Position numbers and translations under genes: made by a program
Part shown: in pieces, positions 18,159 to 26,325 of the stretch
Numbering within the stretch: position 1 is the first letter of the stretch
Layout: every line of letters begins with the position of its first letter
The notes under the pieces: generated by a model
What the model saw: only the letters and a program-made list of their open reading frames with translations
Database searches by the model: none
What the model was told of the DNA's origin: nothing
Origin: a virus
Strand: one strand, 5' to 3'
DNA length: 46,316 nt
Virus record (IMG/VR): IMGVR_UViG_3300027759_003879
Span: 1-46,316 of that record

Positions 18159-18977
18159 TTAGTATTTAGTTTTAGCTCCTTTACCAGTATAGTAGTTTTT
18201 TAACATTGGTTCATCTTCAAAACTCTTCTTCATTACTTCTACATTCTTAATATCATCATCTGAAAAACCAATACTAGGAACAAAGTTATTCTTTATATCA
18301 TTTTTAAGATATAATTTTTTCCCTAATTGTTTTGCTTGAGATTTTACATAAGAAATAAATTCTCTCATTGCGTCCACTTTTAATTGTTCGGGATTTCCGG
18401 CACCTGTTGGGTCAAGAAAACTAACGGGGTAGTATTTGTTCATCTCGAGATAGTCTTTAATTAATTCCATATCTGATTTGTCTTCCATTCCTGAAATGTC
18501 CCTGTATTTTCTAAGATTCTTTAATAATAACTCTTTATTTATACCCTGATGGTCAGACACAATTAAATTGTAAATTGCATCTTTAATTGTCTCAGGGTTA
18601 TGACCACGAGCAGTAATAATTGAAAAAATAGACCCGTTATTAATCGCTTCCACAAAATCAGACCAAGCAGGACCAATTTTTGCTTTCATCGCATCAACCT
18701 TAAATTGTTTGTCACCACCTTCTCTAAAATTTCTATAAGGTTGGTCGGCATACCCAACAATTTTGTGTCCATTATAATCAAAATCTTCTTTACCTATTTG
18801 ATGTCTGTGTTCGGCAAAATCTTCGGTAGACATTGGGACTTCATCACCTTTATCATCTCTTAAAATAATTTTTGTAGGCATGTACATTAAATTATCATCC
18901 CAATCAAATGCGTAATATTTTAAGTCCGGTGTACCAGCGTCATCAAATCCCTCTTTTAATACTTTTTTTAATTTCAT
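18159..18977 (-). CDS. HAD-superfamily phosphatase-like protein
   Basis: The 272-aa protein carries HAD motifs: motif I FDWDDNL (residues 24-30; nucleophile D25, D27), motif II SIITARG (119-125), and an acidic motif IV-like GFSDDDIKNVE (237-247). By family it should hydrolyse a phosphate ester or anhydride via an aspartyl-phosphate; the substrate is unknown. The N-terminus (MKLKKVLKEG) ends in L-K-E followed by G, matching a T4-type prohead protease site, so the enzyme may be packaged in the capsid and trimmed. It lies oddly between the sheath and tube genes, 50 nt after the sheath gene and behind its terminator, with no TATTTAT motif of its own. Expression probably relies on partial read-through. 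Confidence 0.8.
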   Translation of the reverse strand: MKLKKVLKEGFDDAGTPDLKYYAFDWDDNLMYMPTKIILRDDKGDEVPMSTEDFAEHRHQIGKEDFDYNGHKIVGYADQPYRNFREGGDKQFKVDAMKAKIGPAWSDFVEAINNGSIFSIITARGHNPETIKDAIYNLIVSDHQGINKELLLKNLRKYRDISGMEDKSDMELIKDYLEMNKYYPVSFLDPTGAGNPEQLKVDAMREFISYVKSQAKQLGKKLYLKNDIKNNFVPSIGFSDDDIKNVEVMKKSFEDEPMLKNYYTGKGAKTKY

Positions 18978-18993
18978 CTAAAATGTAATGGCT

Positions 18994-19021
18994 AAAAAGT
19001 GGGAGTTTGACCTCCCACTTT
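18994..19021 (-). terminator. Intrinsic terminator after the tail sheath gene
   Basis: A 10-bp stem (AAAGTGGGAG at 18996-19005 pairing with 19012-19021) has a 6-nt loop. On the minus strand the stem ends in a run of five T, including stem bases. It starts 7 nt past the sheath stop codon. Confidence 0.82.
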
Positions 19022-19027
19022 GTTTTA

Positions 19028-22000
19028 TTAAATGTTTTCGAATGATGCTCCTGTTGGAGTAATCAAGAAATCAATTTCAATGAATTCCAACGCTTTTGTT
19101 GGTTTCAAGTAAATTTTACCTGTCATTGTGTTTCTGTCTAAGTCTTCTGGTGAGTTACTTACTGTAACACGGAAGTCATACAAACCTCTGTCTCTTCTAA
19201 TAGCGTCCAAGATAGGGTTAACAGAATCCAAGAAGTCTTGTCTTACTTTAGCGTCGTTTTGTTCAAACAACAATCTTACAGAAACTGCTGAAATTAACTT
19301 ACGAGCTTGTAACAATAATCTTCTTACGTTGATTCTGTTTAATGCCGAGTCAGCAATTTGAAGTGTTTTGTTACCCCAAATTACAGTTCCAACATCAGAG
19401 AAAGTTGCGATAGGGTTAATTCTACCTTGATACAATGTATCTCTGTCTTGTTGTGTAAGTTTCTTACGAGCTTTGATTGAGTTAACCAAACCTCTTGTGT
19501 AACCCGCAGTTGCGAACCATGGGAATGAAATGTTGTCAGTCAACGCTAAGTTTCTACAAACTTCATTTGTTGGTGGTAAGTAAATTTGTGTGTTATTAAC
19601 AGTGTCTCTAACTAAAATCCATGGGTAGTAAGTTGCTGTGTAGTTAGAATCAATTCCGGTATTTACCAAGTTGTCAACCGCTTCTGTTGGGTAAATAAAG
19701 TTACCTGTTTGTACAGGAATATTTAAGTTACAGTCAGGTGTTGTACAAATGTAGATTGAATCTGCTCTGTCATATGTAATCATTGATATAGCATCTTCAA
19801 CTAAGTTTGAGTTGTTAATATAATCAATACCCGGTGTTGCAAATACGTTAATTGTTGTTGCTTCAGGGTTTGCGAATGTATTAATACCTAATAAGTAAGC
19901 GTAGTAGTCAGTGTTTGCGTAGTCTGTGAAGTTATCAATTGCAATTGGTTTGAAAGCTCCCCAACCTGTTGCGTTTGGATATCTTGTAGTTGAACAAGCT
20001 CCTTTTTGATATCCAGCACCACCCAATTGGAATCTATCACCATTTGTTCTCTTTTCAGTGTAGATATCCCAACCGTCAAAACCTTTTTGTACTAAGAAAG
20101 TGAATTTTCTTGCTTGGATTTGGTAGTAAGGGTTCGCAGGAGTATCAGGGTCAGTTTGGAATGATGCATCACCACAATCAAACGCTGGTGTTCCTGATGT
20201 TGGACCAATAGCAATTGTTACTACAGTAGCTCCTGAGTCCATGTGGAAACCTTTTGTTTGATAGTTCCATGGTTCTGCTGGGTCTTCAATACATAAATCA
20301 TTTGGTTTTTGAACACCTTTAAACATAAAGAAGTCAGGGTCATAACCAATTTGTGATGAAATACCTAAGTAAGATGTTCTTACTCTATCACCCGCACTTT
20401 GAACTGTGTTGTCTTGTCCAGCGGTATTACCAAATGGTGGGTTGTAGATGATTTCACTTGGGTAGTTATATGATGTCTTATAAACTGGGAATGGAGGTGT
20501 AGCACTTGCGTACTCTCTAATTTCGTATCCTTCAAAACCACAAGGTAATGAATCAGGGTTAGCATCTTCATTCATTTCCAACATGATGTATTTTGAATTT
20601 AATGCGTATTCACCGTCAGCAGTACCAATTTTAACAGCAATGTAACTATTTGACGCTGGGTCTAATGTACAATTTGTGAATTTCTCAATAACAACTGGAT
20701 TTGAGTCAGTGTCGTAAAATGAACGAACCGCTAAATCAAATGAACCATTAGTGTATGAAATATTTTGAATTGAAATTTTAATTTGTAAGTTTGCAGAATC
20801 ACCGTCACAAACTGTGATTATCTTGAACAATCTTTGAACTGTATTACCACGAAGTTGAGATACAACCCAAGGTGATTCAGCAGATTTGTAAGGAACCAAA
20901 TAATCAGCGATAGTATCTGTTGATGGAGAATATCTTACACCAGGTAAAGCGATTAATTCAGAGTTAATACCTCTAATGTAACCTTTATTGTATGAGTAAT
21001 TCAATAAGTTTGAGAATTTTTCTTCTACAAACAATGGAACCTCAGTTCTTATTTTACCAAAGTTTGTTTGACCAAACACTTTAGTAATGTAGTTTGTGTC
21101 TGAAGTATTCAATGATGTCATGAAACTAAAATCAGTACCATCAGCAGTTTGACCTGAAATTGCAAATTCCGCAAATGGGTTTTGTGTGATAGCCGAATAA
21201 GTTCCTGAGTCATTAATTATAACATCAGTTAATCCTGATACTGTATAATCAGGACCTGTATTTGTATTTGTGTATGTTGCAATACCTCTTGAACGGAAAG
21301 TAGCTGCAACCATGTTATTGTATTCAGTATATGCAGTACCTGAGTAGTAATAAACAGAACCTGAAACAGTTCCTGAGAAATTTCCTGAACCTAAGTTAGT
21401 CAATGATGTTACAACTGAGAACCAAGAATAACCTGTGTAATTGTCTCCTGATGAAATATTAAAGTTAGCGTAGTACCAAGAGTCATTAGTTGAAGCTGAA
21501 TAATCGTTATTAGCCGTTGTTACACCCGAAACTTCATATACGTTAGTTGATGCTGTATATGCAGATACACTTGGAGTAATCGCTGAAGATACGGTACCAT
21601 AATAGTATATTGTAGTTGCAGATGTTGCTGAACTCGCAATAATACCGCTTAATTGAGCATCAATCTCAGTTAATAAAGTACTTGTACTTCCGTCAAATTG
21701 TGTATAAGGTGTGTTCAAGTTATTTTGAATAACTGATGGGAATGAAGTTAATAAGTTTACTGTTCCGCCAGTATTACCCGAGAAATTTACAGTATAGGCT
21801 TGTGGTGAACCACTGAAACCTATTGTACCTGGGTCAACATTTGCAATTGTTGTAATTGACCAAGATGGACCTGCATCGTAACCCGATAGACCCAAAACTC
21901 TGGTAACAAACAATTGGTTAGATTGTTGTAGATAAGATTTAGCAATGTACGCCAATTCGTACTTTGGAATTTGTGTATTCACAAATTTTTCTGGAATAGT

Positions 22001-22183
22001 ACCTCCGAAATATGATTCAAAGTCATTGTAGTTTGTGATGAAAATAGGTTCAAAAGCTGGACCTGTTAATGTCTCACCCACAACCCCCAAAGTGGTTACA
22101 CCTACACTTTGAGCTACGTAACTTAAGTCATACTCAGATGTATAAACACCTGGAGAAACGAAAATTTTATTTGATACTGCCAT
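19028..22183 (-). CDS. 18: Tail sheath protein gp18
   Basis: The protein opens with KIFVSPGVYTSEYDLSYVAQ, the hallmark N-terminus of contractile sheath proteins. It ends with the conserved C-terminal domain (about 900-1051: LNRINVRRLLLQARKLISA, FLDSVNPILDAIRRDRGLYD, TGKIYLKPTKALEFIEIDF) that joins neighbouring subunits and contacts the tube. By role it contracts to drive the tube into the host. At 1051 aa it is much longer than T4 gp18 (659 aa). The extra length lies in the middle (about 115-850), Ser/Thr/Tyr-rich and probably surface-exposed beta domains. Motifs TATTTAT (22217-22223) and TATAAATA (22207-22214) both lie upstream on the coding strand. A strong terminator follows. Confidence 0.93.
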   Translation of the reverse strand: MAVSNKIFVSPGVYTSEYDLSYVAQSVGVTTLGVVGETLTGPAFEPIFITNYNDFESYFGGTIPEKFVNTQIPKYELAYIAKSYLQQSNQLFVTRVLGLSGYDAGPSWSITTIANVDPGTIGFSGSPQAYTVNFSGNTGGTVNLLTSFPSVIQNNLNTPYTQFDGSTSTLLTEIDAQLSGIIASSATSATTIYYYGTVSSAITPSVSAYTASTNVYEVSGVTTANNDYSASTNDSWYYANFNISSGDNYTGYSWFSVVTSLTNLGSGNFSGTVSGSVYYYSGTAYTEYNNMVAATFRSRGIATYTNTNTGPDYTVSGLTDVIINDSGTYSAITQNPFAEFAISGQTADGTDFSFMTSLNTSDTNYITKVFGQTNFGKIRTEVPLFVEEKFSNLLNYSYNKGYIRGINSELIALPGVRYSPSTDTIADYLVPYKSAESPWVVSQLRGNTVQRLFKIITVCDGDSANLQIKISIQNISYTNGSFDLAVRSFYDTDSNPVVIEKFTNCTLDPASNSYIAVKIGTADGEYALNSKYIMLEMNEDANPDSLPCGFEGYEIREYASATPPFPVYKTSYNYPSEIIYNPPFGNTAGQDNTVQSAGDRVRTSYLGISSQIGYDPDFFMFKGVQKPNDLCIEDPAEPWNYQTKGFHMDSGATVVTIAIGPTSGTPAFDCGDASFQTDPDTPANPYYQIQARKFTFLVQKGFDGWDIYTEKRTNGDRFQLGGAGYQKGACSTTRYPNATGWGAFKPIAIDNFTDYANTDYYAYLLGINTFANPEATTINVFATPGIDYINNSNLVEDAISMITYDRADSIYICTTPDCNLNIPVQTGNFIYPTEAVDNLVNTGIDSNYTATYYPWILVRDTVNNTQIYLPPTNEVCRNLALTDNISFPWFATAGYTRGLVNSIKARKKLTQQDRDTLYQGRINPIATFSDVGTVIWGNKTLQIADSALNRINVRRLLLQARKLISAVSVRLLFEQNDAKVRQDFLDSVNPILDAIRRDRGLYDFRVTVSNSPEDLDRNTMTGKIYLKPTKALEFIEIDFLITPTGASFENI

Positions 22184-22206
22184 TTTGTTTGATATTGTTC
22201 ATGTTT

Positions 22207-22224
22207 TATTTATAACATAAATAT
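22207..22224 (-). promoter_or_regulatory. Paired TATTTAT / TATAAATA elements upstream of gp18
   Basis: On the minus strand ATATTTATG (22216-22224) is followed by an exact T4-type late element, TATAAATA (22207-22214), 23 nt before the sheath start. This is the one late gene here where both orientations of the element occur together. Confidence 0.5.
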
Positions 22225-22258
22225 TCGGTTTTTTTAGAAAAACTTTACTTTCCAATAT

Positions 22259-22290
22259 CTATTTATAAAATGGGCAGATTATTTTCTGCC
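22259..22290 (+). promoter_or_regulatory. CTATTTATAA motif plus GGCAGA/TCTGCC hairpin before the RHH gene
   Basis: CTATTTATAA (22259-22268) is followed by a 6-bp inverted repeat GGCAGA-n6-TCTGCC (22273-22290); TCTGCC recurs 5 nt further on (22296-22301). If the motif is a promoter, the hairpin is in the mRNA leader or is an operator for the small DNA-binding protein encoded next. This also argues against the in-frame upstream ATG at 22270, which would sit on the promoter. Confidence 0.45.
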
Positions 22291-22302
22291 TTTATTCTGC
22301 CT

Positions 22303-22458
22303 ATGGAAAAGAAAATCAAAAACCTTAAGATATCAGTGGATTCACACACAATTTTGAAAAATTACTGTGATAAACGAGGTATTAAAATGTACAAGTTCTT
22401 AGAGAACTTGATTAAGGAAAAGTGTTCTGAAAAAAGAGATATCTACGGGGAAGATTAA
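22303..22458 (+). CDS. Small ribbon-helix-helix-like protein
   Basis: From the ATG at 22303 the product is 51 aa: a short basic strand (KNLKISVDSH) followed by two helices split by a turn (ILKNYCDKRGI, then MYKFLENLIKEK). This is the order and size of Arc/CopG-type ribbon-helix-helix DNA-binding proteins. An ATG 33 nt upstream (22270) would add 11 hydrophobic residues ahead of the strand and is disfavoured. The gene is antisense to the surrounding virion genes, divergent from gp18, and its stop codon overlaps the stop of the convergent gp15-like gene. A role as a local regulator of late genes is inference. Confidence 0.65.
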   Translation: MEKKIKNLKISVDSHTILKNYCDKRGIKMYKFLENLIKEKCSEKRDIYGED

Positions 22459-23543
22459 ACGTATGGAATCGCTGGTGGTTCCAAAACAATTTGATATTGT
22501 AGTGATGCCACTTGCCCCGCATTTGTTTTTGTGATTACAAAACGAAGTGTGTCGTTTGTATTAACTTGGATTAATGGAACATCAGTTCCATAAAAGTCAA
22601 AGTTGGTTGCCCCTTGGGGTTTAATATAAACTTCATACCCATTTTCATTATTAATATTATCACTACCAAGTAATGAAAAATTTCCCGTATAATCGGCGAT
22701 TATATCTTTTGTTGTTTCTGATGCTCCAAAACTTAATGTATAGTTAAATGATGATGGATTTTCAGGATGTCTTCTTCTCTTTGGTGGTGGAACATTTCCA
22801 ACAACCTCAAAACTATTGAATACTCTTGATACCGCAGGTGCCACTTCAAATTCATCAGGGTCCAATAGGAAACCTAACATTGTAAATTCGTAGTTTTGAA
22901 TATAAAATCTTCTTCTTTGTATTTCAACAACTGACTCATCAGAAATGTTATTCATTATGATTGGAATGTAATGTCCTTCAATCTTAGTATATGCTTGACG
23001 AGATGCGAAAGTTTGAATTACATTTTTGTTGAACTCATTTAACTCTCTCATTCTATTACAAAGAATTTTAACATTGTAAGTAATATCAACAGGTACAGGT
23101 TGTGGAATCTTGTAGATATCCATACCCTTAATGTTTCCGTTCCAAGTTGGAACAGCCGCATAATAAAATTCTTTTCTGTTTGGAATGTTCCAAAGAAGTG
23201 CTGGATTACTACCATACTTTACTTCAGGTTGACGGACTACGGTGATGAATGGTAATGTTGGATTTCCGTTCAAGTCTTGGAAATCCCAAGTTTCTGTAAA
23301 CTGAGCCCAGTTCTGAGTTGTGATTATCAGGTCAACCATTGGAATAATTTTACCCGACACAACTGTTTTTAAGTCTTCTTTAACAAAATCTAAAAACCCC
23401 CTATCTAATTCTGGGTGTAATAATTGTTTTGGCAAATAAGTTCCGTCCTCAGTTATATAACTAAGTAATTCTTCTCTTCTTTGAAGAAGTATTTTCTCGG
23501 GTTTAAGATTGATTGTCGGTATAACTTTTTTAGGATATCCCAT
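22455..23543 (-). CDS. Tail terminator / sheath stabiliser, gp15-like (probable)
   Basis: The 362-aa protein matches the general plan of T4 gp15-type proteins: an N-terminal region with TEDGTYLPKQLLHPELDRGF, a central strand-rich domain (PLPFITVV-type PFITVVRQPE, DIYKIPQPVPVDITYNVKIL), a helix (CNRMRELNEFNKNVIQTF), and a closing strand with RRRFYIQNYEFTMLGFLLD. gp15 caps the finished tail and joins it to the neck. The last ~110 residues form an extra beta domain not expected in gp15 (272 aa in T4). It sits directly upstream of the sheath gene, where T4 has gene 15 nearby, and is overlapped 1 nt by the next gene upstream. Assignment is by topology and context, not strong identity. Confidence 0.5.
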   Translation of the reverse strand: MGYPKKVIPTINLKPEKILLQRREELLSYITEDGTYLPKQLLHPELDRGFLDFVKEDLKTVVSGKIIPMVDLIITTQNWAQFTETWDFQDLNGNPTLPFITVVRQPEVKYGSNPALLWNIPNRKEFYYAAVPTWNGNIKGMDIYKIPQPVPVDITYNVKILCNRMRELNEFNKNVIQTFASRQAYTKIEGHYIPIIMNNISDESVVEIQRRRFYIQNYEFTMLGFLLDPDEFEVAPAVSRVFNSFEVVGNVPPPKRRRHPENPSSFNYTLSFGASETTKDIIADYTGNFSLLGSDNINNENGYEVYIKPQGATNFDFYGTDVPLIQVNTNDTLRFVITKTNAGQVASLQYQIVLEPPAIPYV

Positions 23544-23956
23544 TACTCTTTAACTACAAATAGTTTATTTTGTGAATTTATCATGTCAACTTCTTTTGCA
23601 CGATAAACAGGCTCTTCACTGTTTTTGTAAACAAACGAATCGTGTTTATATGGGTTATACGTTACAATTTTGTCTGACGGAGGGTTTGGAATATCATTAC
23701 AAGGGTACTCACAATATTCCAAAAGTGTTCCAATTACAAATGCGTGAACATTTTTTGACTTTTCTGAACGAACTCTTTCTTTACCACCTTTTCTAACTCT
23801 AAACTCAACATCACCCAATTTAACATAATCTGCGTGCATGATAACTTTACTATCATACGTCACAGAAAAGGTATGTTTGTGTAAATTGTAATATACCATT
23901 ACTTTTTTACCCAAAAATATGTTATCGAATTGTGATTCGGTTATAAGAAGTTTCAT
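23543..23956 (-). CDS. Conserved phage protein of unknown function
   Basis: The 137-aa protein has a strand-rich core (KKVMVYYNLHKHTFSVTYDS, then ADYVKLGDVEFRVRKGGKER and SKNVHAFVIGTLLEY). The VYYNLHKHTFSV ... NVHAFVIG pattern looks like a small protein family I associate with tailed phages, but I cannot name a function. The N-terminus, MKLLITES, contains I-T-E at 5-7, again matching the T4-type prohead protease rule. It overlaps both neighbours by 1 nt, so it is translated with the neck and tail-terminator genes and is probably a virion or assembly protein. Confidence 0.65.
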   Translation of the reverse strand: MKLLITESQFDNIFLGKKVMVYYNLHKHTFSVTYDSKVIMHADYVKLGDVEFRVRKGGKERVRSEKSKNVHAFVIGTLLEYCEYPCNDIPNPPSDKIVTYNPYKHDSFVYKNSEEPVYRAKEVDMINSQNKLFVVKE

Positions 23957-24471
23957 TATATTCCTCTAAATTCGTTTTCGCTAACAGGTGTTGCAGTATA
24001 AGACCAATAAAAACCTTTATACCCACCATATGTGTGTTTATTATCGTAGTCAGGAATACCAGCATCAATAACAGAATAGTATCTTGCCTCAGTTTCAGTA
24101 ATCCAATAACCAATGTAATCACCCAATTCAATATTAACTTGTAAATCTGCAAGTTCTTTTTTATAAACAGAAAATTTCAATATACCTGGCTCGTTCTGAA
24201 TAATTTTACTATTACCCAAGAATTGTTCAGATGCTTCTTCAATTCTAACGTAAGCATTAATAGAAACTGGCGGTAAAAATTGAATTCCATCTTGCAACAC
24301 TTCACCATAAACAGAATCTTGAACTGTTTTGGTCCTATCAACTTTATATAATATAATTGTAAAGTTCATATCACCACCAAGCCATTCACGACCCATAGAA
24401 ATATCTAAATCGAAATCTTCCCCACCAAAGAATTTACCTAATCTTGTAATTGGAACTAATTTTTCAGCCAT
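23956..24471 (-). CDS. Probable neck protein (gp14-like?)
   Basis: The 171-aa protein has strand-rich segments: MNFTIILYKVDRTKTV, YGEVLQDGIQFLPPVSINAY, and then a region with FSVYKKELADLQVNIELGDY and TEARYYSVIDAG. The YGE / PPV / GDY order recalls neck and head-completion proteins of T4-like phages (gp14), but the match is only by pattern and T4 gp14 is longer (256 aa). It is first in a three-gene coupled run leading to the tail terminator and sheath, which supports a head-tail joining role. A GTATTTATCA motif lies only 2 nt upstream, too close for an ordinary -10 element with a leader. Confidence 0.45.
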   Translation of the reverse strand: MAEKLVPITRLGKFFGGEDFDLDISMGREWLGGDMNFTIILYKVDRTKTVQDSVYGEVLQDGIQFLPPVSINAYVRIEEASEQFLGNSKIIQNEPGILKFSVYKKELADLQVNIELGDYIGYWITETEARYYSVIDAGIPDYDNKHTYGGYKGFYWSYTATPVSENEFRGI

Positions 24472-24473
24472 AT

Positions 24474-24483
24474 TGATAAATAC
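24474..24483 (-). promoter_or_regulatory. GTATTTATCA motif in the divergent gap
   Basis: The motif sits 2 nt before the 24471 start and overlaps the plus-strand element TGATAAATAC upstream of the helicase. The spacing is unlike the other copies; it could serve either direction. Confidence 0.35.
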
Positions 24484-24491
24484 TTTGTTTT

Positions 24492-26279
24492 TTGTTATCT
24501 TTTACAAGATTGGAAAATGTTGAGAACATAAGTAATGTGTCAGTCTTGGAAAGGAAGGCTCTCGACCTGTTGGAAACCTATTCAGGTGCCAACAACTACA
24601 TCATGCGTTTAAGACAAAAACAAATTGATAACAAAAAGTTTTATCCAACACGAGCTCAATCCGAATATATTGTAAATTATATTAACACGGTTCCAAAAGT
24701 CGCCAAGAAATGGGTTGATTTGGATGAATATTTTTCTAAAAAAATTTCTGATGAAAAATTGTTTACCAAAATTGCAACACAAGTTTATGTTGAAAAACTT
24801 TTGATTGAGAAAGACACATCTTATCATATTTGGGGGAAATTCTTTGATAGTCAAGAACTCCATGACTTTTGGTTACCCAAAGTTGCGTTGATTAAAAATA
24901 ACAAAGTTGAAAATGTTGTGATTGATTATGAAAAGTATTCACACCGTCCACCACTTGAACACCAAAAAGAAGCTGTCCAAAAATTGGCTGAGAATAAAAA
25001 ATTCATTTTGGCTGATGACATGGGTTTAGGTAAGACAACTTCAACAATCATTGCCGCTTTGGAAACGGGAGCTAAGAAAGTATTAATCATTTGTCCCGCT
25101 TCTTTGAAGATTAACTGGCAAAGAGAAATTGAAAACTATTCAGATAGAACGACAAGTATCATTGAAGGTAAAAAATGGTACGACGCTGACTTTGTTATCA
25201 TCAATTACGACATTATTAAAAATTTCCATGATGATAAAAAGAAAGCTGAATCAACAATTGTTAATTCAAAGTTTGACTTGGTGATTGTGGATGAAGCTCA
25301 CTACGTTCAGAACTCCCAAGCCCAAAGAACAAAGTTAATTAATGATATTGGAAGGAAAGTTGAACGTGTTTGGTTGTTAACTGGTACACCAATTACATCA
25401 AGACCAATTAATTACTTTAACTTATTGAGTTTAATTGACTCACCTGTTGCTCAGAATTGGATGGCATATGTAAAAAGGTATTGTAATGGTTTTCAATTCC
25501 AAGCAGGTAGACGTAAAATATGGAATGTTAGTGGAGCTTCAAACTTGGAAGAGTTAAGAGACAGAACATCACCGCTTGTTTTACGTAGATTAAAGGAAAA
25601 TGTCTTGGACTTACCTGAAAAAATTATTACACCCGTTTATTTGAGATTGAAATCAAAAGAATACGAAGAACTTATGGGTGAGTACTACGATTGGTACGAC
25701 AAAAGTGGTGAATCAGATTCATTAACACTCCAATTTACAAAACTTACAAAGGTTCGTCAGGTAATTGCTGAAGAAAAAACCAAAGCAACCATCGAACTTT
25801 GTGAAAATATTATTGAACAGGGTAAAAAAGTTATTGTCTTTACTAACTTTACAAAAAGTTTAGAGATGATATTACAACATTTCGGTAAAAGTGCCGTTAG
25901 ATTAGATGGACAAATGTCCCAAAAAGAAAGACAATTGTCTGTTGACCGTTTTCAGAATGAAGAAGATGTTACAATATTTGTTGGGAACATAAAAGCCGCT
26001 GGTGTTGGTATAACATTGACTGCCGCTGAAGCTGTTGTGATGAATGACTTATCATTTTTACCATCAGACCACTCTCAAGCAGAGGACCGTAGTTACCGTT
26101 ACGGACAAAAAAATAACGTGTTGGTTTATTATCCAATTTTCGACAACACCGTTGAAGGAATTATCTATGACATACTCAAAAAGAAGAAAAGTATCTTTGA
26201 GACAATCATGGGTGATAACGCAAACTCAATGGACTCAGTTGAAGAAATTATGAATTTAATCAACGAAATGAGAAGATAA
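24492..26279 (+). CDS. SNF2-family (SMARCAL1/HepA-like) helicase
   Basis: The protein carries all expected SNF2 motifs: I (DDMGLGKTT, about residues 175-183), II DEAH (267-270), III LLTGTP (about 296-301), and VI near the end (QAEDRSYRYGQ). Ahead of the motor, about 150 residues form a separate N-terminal region. SNF2 enzymes translocate on double-stranded DNA and can remodel forks; in T4 the UvsW helicase fills such a role, so this gene may replace it. The start is uncertain: no in-frame ATG occurs before residue 38, and the frame is open from TTG (24492), with GTG (24537) as another candidate. The gene is divergent from the neck gene with a 20-nt gap and starts the plus-strand block. Confidence 0.88.
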   Translation: MLSFTRLENVENISNVSVLERKALDLLETYSGANNYIMRLRQKQIDNKKFYPTRAQSEYIVNYINTVPKVAKKWVDLDEYFSKKISDEKLFTKIATQVYVEKLLIEKDTSYHIWGKFFDSQELHDFWLPKVALIKNNKVENVVIDYEKYSHRPPLEHQKEAVQKLAENKKFILADDMGLGKTTSTIIAALETGAKKVLIICPASLKINWQREIENYSDRTTSIIEGKKWYDADFVIINYDIIKNFHDDKKKAESTIVNSKFDLVIVDEAHYVQNSQAQRTKLINDIGRKVERVWLLTGTPITSRPINYFNLLSLIDSPVAQNWMAYVKRYCNGFQFQAGRRKIWNVSGASNLEELRDRTSPLVLRRLKENVLDLPEKIITPVYLRLKSKEYEELMGEYYDWYDKSGESDSLTLQFTKLTKVRQVIAEEKTKATIELCENIIEQGKKVIVFTNFTKSLEMILQHFGKSAVRLDGQMSQKERQLSVDRFQNEEDVTIFVGNIKAAGVGITLTAAEAVVMNDLSFLPSDHSQAEDRSYRYGQKNNVLVYYPIFDNTVEGIIYDILKKKKSIFETIMGDNANSMDSVEEIMNLINEMRR

Positions 26280-26285
26280 TGAAAC

Positions 26286-26322
26286 TTCGGCTTATTTATA
26301 GTTAATAAAAACAAAAGCCGAA
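26286..26322 (+). promoter_or_regulatory. TATTTATA motif in the loop of a hairpin before the SOD gene
   Basis: An 8-bp stem (TTCGGCTT at 26286-26293 pairing with AAGCCGAA at 26315-26322) encloses a 21-nt loop holding TATTTATA (26293-26300, sharing one base with the stem). The stem ends 3 nt before the start codon. It could fold in the helicase transcript as a weak terminator, or control translation of the SOD gene. Confidence 0.5.
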
Positions 26323-26325
26323 CTT

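Noticed and set aside
22270-22302. Upstream ATG start for the RHH gene
   Set aside because: It lies 2 nt after a TATTTATAA motif and would add residues through a hairpin; the fold begins at the second ATG.
24474-24483. T4-type late promoter (AATAAATA-like) on the plus strand for the helicase
   Set aside because: The reverse-strand reading matches the motif seen at other late genes. A dual role cannot be excluded, but the evidence for a plus-strand promoter is one site only.
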